A stretch of DNA of 64,000 nt from Hippasteria phrygiana (lineage: Eukaryota > Echinodermata > Asteroidea > Valvatida > Goniasteridae), in NCBI GenBank assembly GCA_037893225.1, contig JAZGUH010000324.1:186001-250000 (forward strand), read 5' to 3'. Both the position numbers and the translations under genes were made by a program. The first letter of the stretch is position 1; each line of letters opens with the position of its first letter. Of the stretch, positions 56,542 to 64,000 are shown piece after piece. Below the pieces are notes generated by a model. That model was not told the origin of the DNA. It ran no database searches and worked only from the letters and a program-made list of their open reading frames with translations.

Positions 56542-59500
56542 TTTTTTTTTCTTTTTCAGACTTTTTGCCCATAGCATTTGTACACGTTTTCTTTCTGCCA
56601 GGCACTTTGGCTACTTTTATGCAGCCGATTGCCTTTAAATTTAACAGACACTTAGACCAACTGCTCAGGATGCATGCCGAACTTTTACGTCATGATGACG
56701 TCATCACGTAATTTTTTATGAATTTTTGAATTTTGAAAATCGTAACATTCATTAAATTATATCTAGCGAACCAAATAAGATATTTTCAAAATTCTTTTTC
56801 TTATGGCTTTGGTATGTCTCAAAGATATGCCCTAAATTGCGAAAATTGTGTGACGTCATGATGACGTCATCAAAAATGTGTTTTTTTGTTAACGCATGTA
56901 AGGGTCAATCCGATTACAAAAATGTATATATTGAATTTTCCTGTACCCAATTCCAAAATTTCATGATCGTGGCTCACTCAAGTATGAAATAGGAGCCATT
57001 TCAAAATTTAGACCAAATTCAATATAACACAAAGGAATTCTGGGAAGGGCTGATAACCATGGGTATTATGTGCTTGCTGTTTATAAAAGGGTTGATTTCT
57101 AGTCTTTTTTCAAGTCGCCAAATTTTTGAAGTATTAAAATCGTAACATTCTTTTCAATATATCTAGCGAACAAAACAAGATATTTTCAAAATTATTTTTG
57201 TTACAGCTTTGGTATGTCTCAAAGATATGCCCTAAAAAGCGAAAATTGTGTGACGTCATGATGACGTCATCAACAAATCTTTTTTTTTTTAACGCATGTA
57301 AGGGTCAATCCGATTACAAAAATGTATACATTGTATTTTTCTGTACCCAATTCCAAAATTTCATGATCGTGGCTCACTCAAGTAAGAAATGACAGCCATT
57401 TCAAAATTTAGACCAAATTCAATATAACACAAAGGAATTCTGGGACGGGCTGATAACCATGGCTATTATGAGCTTGCTGTTTATAAACGGGGTTGATTTC
57501 TAGTCTTTTTTCAAGTCGCTGAATTTTTGAAGTTTTAAAATCGTAACATTCTTTTCAATATATCTAGCGAACAAAACAAGATATTTTCAAAATTATTTTT
57601 GTTACAGCTTTGGTATGTCTCAAAGATATGCCCTAAAAAGCGAAAATTGTGTGACGTCATGATGACGTCATAAAAAAATTCTTTTTTTTAAGTCGCTAGA
57701 ATATTGCCCATAGCATTTGTAAACTTTTTCTTTCTTACCGGCCACTTTGGCTACTTTTAAACTTGGCAGACACTTACCCCAACTGCTCACAATGTGTGCC
57801 GAACCTTTACGTCATGATGACGTCATCACATGTCACGTGACGTCATCTTAAAGGGGCATTTTTCGAAGCCATATCGTCACACAAAAAGTACAAGACCGAT
57901 TAAGTTGGAACGTAATATCTAGGTATGCCACCGGGTGTTATAGATGAACATTGACATGACGTTATGATCAAGTCATAACATGTCACGTGGTGTCATCTTA
58001 AAGGGGCACTCGCTAGATTATTGCCCATAGCATTTGTAAACGTTTTCTTTCTTACCGGCCAGTTTGGCTACTTTTAAACTTGGCAGACACTTACCCCAAC
58101 TGCTCACAATATGTGCCGAACTTTTACGTCATGATGACGTCATCACATGCCACGTGACGTCATCTGAAAGGGGCATTTTTCGAAGCCATATTTTTACCGA
58201 AGTAGAAGTCAGATTAAGTTGAAAAGTAATATCTAGGTAGCCCAGTAGATTATCTTAAACAATTTTGTGTCAGGAATGCTTGTAGGCCGGCATGTGTTAT
58301 ATATGAAAATTGATGCGACGTTGTGGTGACGTCATCATATGATTTTAGAGTAATTGTTTTACTTTTGAATCTTTAAGCTATAAGGCCTATCTCATCAACT
58401 GAACATGCTAATTTCGAAATTCTTATTGTAATTCTTTTTGAAATAGGTTGTTTAGGTAAACAAGTTTTACGTTCTGTGATTTGGGAGGATTTAACATAAT
58501 TTTCAAAAATAGTTGTTGTATTTTGTTCCACTCAAGTAAATGTTGTCTCAATCGTATTTTGGATTACCTTACTTTTAATTTCCAGTTTATAATTCCCAAT
58601 GTATTAAAAAAAATGCGTTCTGTGATTTTCTACTGCTCAAATAAAGTTTGTTTCAGCCGTCTATTCTTTAAGGTGTGTTGCGTTAATTACTGGTTTTCCG
58701 TTTTCAAACACTACATGGGTTATGCTTCGCTCTCACCCACCGCTCTATGTGTGTGTTTGCCTTAAATTGTTAGTTAAGTTTGGTATACAGTGCTAGGCGC
58801 CACCGGACAAAATCCGTGAATGAATTTTTACCAGTAAACTCGTATGCTGCCCTCTACAGTTCACTAAACACAACCAGAGGAGTATTTTTTTAAGTACTAC
58901 CGCCCTCTTGCGCTAAAAAGTTGACAGGTTTGTCAATTGTGGCAGAGAAACTTTTGACCAGTAAGATTATGTCGAACTTTCCTTGCATTTAACTGTACCT
59001 CCCTAGGGTGTGTGGAAAATCATATTACAATTGGAGAATTCAGGACTATTAGGGTTAATAAGACCGTATTTTCTTTCAATTATATACTGTAATAAAAATA
59101 TACTAGTAAGACTTCATTAAATAACTCTCTTTATTCAAAGGTCTTGTTTTCAAAGAATTCTTTTTATTGCTTCCTACGTGCCACAATGTCAACATGCATT
59201 TTTATCAAGAACATATCACATAATATTAATAAAGATTCAAATTTGAGAGGCAAGTTACTCCAATACAAGCCTGAAAACAAAATGTTGAAGAGAAAAAGTT
59301 GTGTATTTAACAAGTGCATTCAGTGAAAAGCACAGAAACAATCATGCGTCTTATAACATTCTTTCCAAATTCTTATTGTAATTCTTTTTGAAATATGTTT
59401 TTTACGTCATAGGTAAACAAGTTTTGCGTTCTGTGATTTGGGAGGATTTAACATAATTTTCAAAAATAATTGTTGTATTTTGTTCCACTCAAGTAAATGT

Positions 59501-61598
59501 TGTCTCAATCGTCATTTGGATTACCTTACATTTAATTTCCAGTTTATAATTCCCAATGTATTAAAACAAATGCGTTCTGTGATTTTCTACTGCTCAAATA
59601 AAGTTTGTTTCAGCCGTGCATTCTTTAAGGTGTGTTGCGTTAATTTCTGGTTTTCCGTCTTCAAACACTACAGGGGGTATGCTTCGGTCTCACCCACCGC
59701 TCTATGTGTTTGTTTGCCTTAAATTGTTAGTTAAGTTTGGTATACAGTGCTAGGCGCCACCGGACAAAATCCGTGAATGAATTTTTACCAGTAAACTCGT
59801 ATGCTGCCCTCTACAATTCACTAAACACAACCAGAGGAGTATTTTTGTAAGTACTACCGCCCTCTTGCGCTAAAAAGTTGACAGGTTTGTCAATTGTGGC
59901 AGAGAAACTTTTGACCAGCAAGATTATGTCGGACTTTCTTTGCATTTAACTGTACCTCCCTAGGGTGTGTGGAAAATCATATTAAAATTTGAGAATTCAG
60001 GACTATTAGGGTTAATAAGACCGTATTTTCTTTCAATTATATACTGTAATAAAAATATACCAGTAAGACTTCATTAAATAACTCTCTTCATTCAAAGGTC
60101 TTGTTTTCAAAGAATTCTTTTTATTGCTTCCTACGTGCCACAATGTCAACATGCATTTTTATCAAGAACATATCACATAATATTAATAAAGATTCAAATT
60201 TGAGAGGCAAGTTACTCCAATACAAGGCTGAAAACAAAATGTTGAAGAGAAAAAGTTGTATTTAACAAGTGCATTCAGTGAAAAGCACACAAACAATCAG
60301 GCGTCTTATAACATTCTTTTTGAATTACAGACATACATGATGACGTCATCACATGCCACGTGACGTCATCTTAAAGGGGCAGTTTTTGAAGCTATATATC
60401 TACAAAAGTACAAGTTCGATTAAGTTGAAAAGTAATATCTAGGTAGCCCAGTAGGTTTATAGCTGAAAATTGACATGACATTATCATGATTGATGTCATC
60501 ACATGTCACGTGACGTCATCTTAAAGGGGCAGTTTTGAAGCCATATATCTACAAAAGTACAAATTCGATTAAGTTGAAATGTAATATCCAGGTAGGTCTG
60601 CAGGTTCATAGATGAAAATAAACATGACAATAGGACGACGTCATCACATGTCACGTGACGTCATCTTAAAGGGGCAGTTTTGGAAGCCATATATCAACAA
60701 AAGTACAAGTTCAATTAAGTTGAAACGTAATATCTAGGTAGGCCAGTAGGTTTATAGATGGAAATTGACATGACATTATCATGATGTCATCACATGTCAC
60801 GTGATGTCATCTTAAAGGGGCATTCGCTAGACTATATTGCATTTGTACATGTTTTTTTCTTACTGGCACTTTGGGTACTTTTAAAATTGGCAGAATTGCT
60901 CAGAATGTGTGTCGAACTTTTATGTCATGATGACGTCATCACATGTCAACTTGACGTCATCTTAAAGGGGCATTTTTCGTAGCCATACATTGTGTATCTA
61001 CACAAGTACAAGTCCGATTAAGTTGAAACGTAATATCTAAGTATGCTACACGGTGTGTTATAGATGAAAGTTGACATAACGTTATGATGACATCACATGT
61101 CACGTGATGTCATCTTAAAGGAGCATTCGCTAGACTATTGCCCATAGCATTTGTACACTTTTTTCTTATTGGCACTTTGGGTACTTTTCAAATTAGCAGA
61201 CACTTAGACCAACTGCTCAGAATGTGTGTCGAACTTTTACGTCATGATGACATCATCACATGTCACGTGACGTCATCTTAAAGAGGCATTTTTCAAAGCC
61301 ATATATCTACAAAAGTACAAGTCCGATTAAGTTGAAACATGTATCTAGGTATGCCACCGGGTGTTATAGGTGAACATTGACTTGACGTTATGAAGTGATC
61401 ACATGTCACGTGATGTCATTTTAAAGGGGCATTCGCTACACTATTCCCCATAACATTTGTACTCGATTTCTTTCTTTAAACCAATCCTTCACACATCCAA
61501 TAACGTTAATTATTGTATAAACATTTGACTAACTAACACAATAAAAAAAACACGAAACAGCCCTGTGTTTGTCCACGGGACAAACACATAACATGTCT

Positions 61599-61600
<2 letters not shown>
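56381..61600. mobile_element. Satellite-bearing repeat element 5, with inserted 957-bp repeat
   Basis: T tract, two GGCTGTTTCGAAA hairpins, CTTTTTCAGAC, three 400-bp units, 300-bp units, then two copies of an unrelated 957-bp repeat, then more 300-bp units, ending with the GGGACAAACACA-type terminus and CTAG at 61597-61600. Confidence 0.65.
58429..60340. repeat. Tandem pair of a 957-bp repeat without CRE sites
   Basis: TTGTAATTCTTTTTGAAATA starts at about 58429 and again at about 59378; everything to the TTATAACATTCTTT words matches with few differences. A third, partial copy begins at about 63590 and runs off the window. The shared frame starting MGGFNIIFKN (94 codons, 58481-58765 and 59438-59722) has no recognisable domain and is cysteine/phenylalanine-rich; I do not call it a gene. 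Confidence 0.85.
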
Positions 61601-61633
<33 letters not shown>

Positions 61634-64000
61634 CTTTTTCAGACTTTTTGCCCATAGCATTTGTACACGTTTTCTTTCTGCCAGGCACTTTGGCTACTTT
61701 TATGCAGCCGATTGCCTTTAAATTTAACAGACACTTAGACCAACTGCTCAGGATGCATGCCGAACTTTTACGTCATGATGACGTCATCACGTAATTTTTT
61801 ATGAATTTTTGAATTTTGAAAATCGTAACATTCATTAAATTATATCTAGCGAACAAAACAAGATATTTTCAAAATTCTTTTTCTTATAGCTTTGGTATGT
61901 CTCAAAGATATGCCTTAAAAAGCGAAAATTGTGTGACGTCATGATGACGTCATCAAAAATGCTTTTTTTTTTTAACGCATGTAAGGGTCAATCTGATTAC
62001 AAAAATGTATACATTGTATTTTTCTGTACCCAATTCCAAAATTTCATGATCGTGGCTCACTCAAGTAACAAATGACAGCCATTTCAAAATTTAGACCAAA
62101 TTCAATATAACACAAAGGAATTCTGGGACGGGCTGATAACCATGGCTATTATGAGCTTGCTGTTTATAAAAGGGGTTGATTTCTAGTCTTTTTTCAAGTC
62201 GCTGAATTTTTGAAGTTTTAAAATCGTAACATTCTTTTCAATATATCTAGCGAACAAAACAAGATATTTTCAAAATTATTTTTGTTACAGCTTTGGTATG
62301 TCTCAAAGATATGCCCTAAATGGCGAAAATTGTGTGACGTCATGATGACGTCATCAACAATATTTTTTTTTTTAAACGCATGTAAGGGTCAATCTGATTA
62401 CAAAAATGTATACATTGTATTTTTCTGTACCCAATTCCAAAATTTCATGATCGTGGCTCACTCAAGTAAGAAATAACAGCCATTTCAAAATTTAGACCAA
62501 ATTCAATATAACACAAAGGAATTCTGGGAAGGGCTGATAACCATGGCTATTATGAGCTTGCTGTTTATAAAAGGGGTTGATTTCTAGTCTTTTTTCAAGT
62601 CGCTGAATTTTTGAAGTATTAAAATCGTAACATTCTTTTCAATATATCTAGCGAACAAAACAAGATATTTTAAAAATTATTTTTGTTATAGCTTTGGTAT
62701 GTCTCAAAGATATGCCCTAAAAGGCGAAAATTGTGTGACGTCATGATGACGTCATGAACAATATTTTTTTTTTTTAACGCATGTAAGGGTCAATCCGATT
62801 ACAAAAATGTATACATTGAATTTTTCTGTACCTAATTCCAAAATTTCATGATCGTGGCTCACTCAAGTAAGAAATAGGAGCCATTTCAAAATTTAGACCA
62901 AATTCAATATAACACAAAGGAATTCTGGGAAGGGCAGATAACCATGGCTTAAATGAGCATGCTGTTTATAAAAAGGGTTGATTTGTAGTCTTTTTTCAAG
63001 TCGCTGAATTGTTAAATTTTTGGAATCGTAACATTCTTTTCAATATATCTAGCGAACAAAACAAGATATTTTCAAAATTCTTTTTGTTATAGCTTTGGTA
63101 TGTCTCAAAGATATGCCCTAAAAAGCGAAAATTGTGTGACGTCATGATGACGTCATAAAAAAAATCTTTTTTCAAGTCGCTAGAATATTGCCCATAGCAT
63201 TTGTAAACGTTTTCTTTCTTACCGGCCACTTTGGCTACTTTTAAACTTGGCAGACACTTACCCCAACTGCTCACAATGTGTGCCGAACCTTTACGTCATG
63301 GTGACGTCATCACATGTCACGTGACGTCATCTGAAAGGGGAATTTTTCGAAGCCATACTTTTACCGAAGTAGAAGTCAGATTAAGTTGAAAAGTAATATC
63401 TAGGTAGCCCAGTAGATTATCTTAAACAATTTTGTGTCAGGAATGCTTGTAGGCCGGCATGTGTTATATATGAAAATTGATGCGACGTTATGGTGACGTC
63501 ATCATATGATTTTATAGTAATTTTTTTACTTTTGAATCTTTAAGCTATAAGGCCTATCTCATCAACTGAACATGCTAATTTCGAAATTCTTATTGTAATT
63601 CTTTTTGAAATAGGTTTTTTAGGTAAACAAGTTTTACGTTCTGTGATTTGGGAGGATTTAACATAATTTTCAAAAATAGTTGTTGTATTTTGTTCCACTC
63701 AAGTAAATGTTGTCTCAATCGTATTTTGGATTACCTTACTTTTAATTTCCAGTTTATAATTCCCAATGTATTAAAAAAAATGCGTTCTGTGATTTTCTAC
63801 TGCTCAAATAAAGTTTGTTTCAGCCGTCTATTCTTCAAGGTGTGTTGCGTTAATTACTAGTTTTCCGTTTTCAAACACTACATGGGGTATGCTTCGCTCT
63901 CACCCACCGCTCTATGTGTGTGTTTGCCTTAAATTGTTAGTTAAGTTTGGTATACAGTGCTAGGCGCCACCGGACAAAATCCGTGAATGAGTTTTTACCA
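61601..64000. mobile_element. Satellite-bearing repeat element 6, runs off the window
   Basis: T tract of about 34, CTTTTTCAGAC, four 400-bp units, one 300-bp unit, then the 957-bp repeat start, in the same order as element 5. This suggests element 5 and 6 are copies of one higher-order unit. Confidence 0.7.

Noticed and set aside
46251..62476. 64-codon frame MLxLWYVSKICPK repeated at 46251, 53615, 57198, 62282
   Set aside because: Part of the 400-bp satellite unit; most units break it with stops or indels, so no selection for coding.
39941..64000. CRISPR-like array
   Set aside because: Units are 300-600 bp, repeats are not short with unique spacers, and the DNA is clearly eukaryotic.

Overview
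The window is eukaryotic DNA: protein-coding exons are short, bounded by GT/AG junctions and separated by introns of 0.1 to 4 kb, and most of the rest is decayed transposons, long inverted repeats, homopolymer runs and satellite-like arrays. Frequent ACATGTA motifs, tRNA-derived SINE pieces, Tc1/mariner, PIF/Harbinger and LINE remnants fit a marine invertebrate (for example a cephalochordate, hemichordate, echinoderm or mollusc). I cannot place it further.

Genes. Both recognisable genes lie on the minus strand in tandem and encode paralogous fatty acid transport proteins / very-long-chain acyl-CoA synthetases (SLC27A family). Gene B (34480 down to 23123) is complete: nine coding exons, 638 codons before the stop. 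Gene A (13945 down to 2383) has the first eight coding exons in the window; its terminal exon is not seen. Exon sizes are 505, 219, 159, 122, 201, 94, 199, 98 in A and 511, 225, 159, 122, 201, 94, 199, 98, 308 in B, with the same intron phases (1,1,1,0,0,1,2,1), so one arose by duplication of the other. Every other apparent coding stretch is a transposon remnant or a repeat shadow.

Layout. 1-2.4 kb: direct repeats and a TTAA-flanked inverted-repeat element. 2.4-13.9 kb: gene A, with introns holding a SINE, a truncated Harbinger element, a 750-bp palindrome, a small MITE and a LINE reverse transcriptase fragment. 13.9-23.1 kb: intergenic, with a tRNA-like sequence, a 140-bp tandem repeat containing DR1-like AGGTCA motifs, a LINE 3' end split by a Tc1-like element that itself carries another element, an inverted outlier of the satellite found further right, and an internally deleted mariner-like element. 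23.1-34.5 kb: gene B, with a 16-bp minisatellite, a mariner-like remnant and a fold-back element in its introns. 34.5-39.4 kb: low-complexity DNA, a second LINE 3' end and a further mariner remnant.

39.4-64 kb is the most unusual part. It begins with nine tandem hairpins whose stems vary with compensating changes, then a nearly gene-free 24-kb array of 300-, 400- and 600-bp units. Each unit carries paired palindromic TGACGTCA sites, often joined to CACGTG. Blocks repeatedly end in a hairpin followed by CTAG and a T tract, an architecture suggestive of Helitron-like (or Helentron-associated) elements with internal tandem repeats. That is my best candidate for something not previously described, and it is inference from sequence pattern alone.
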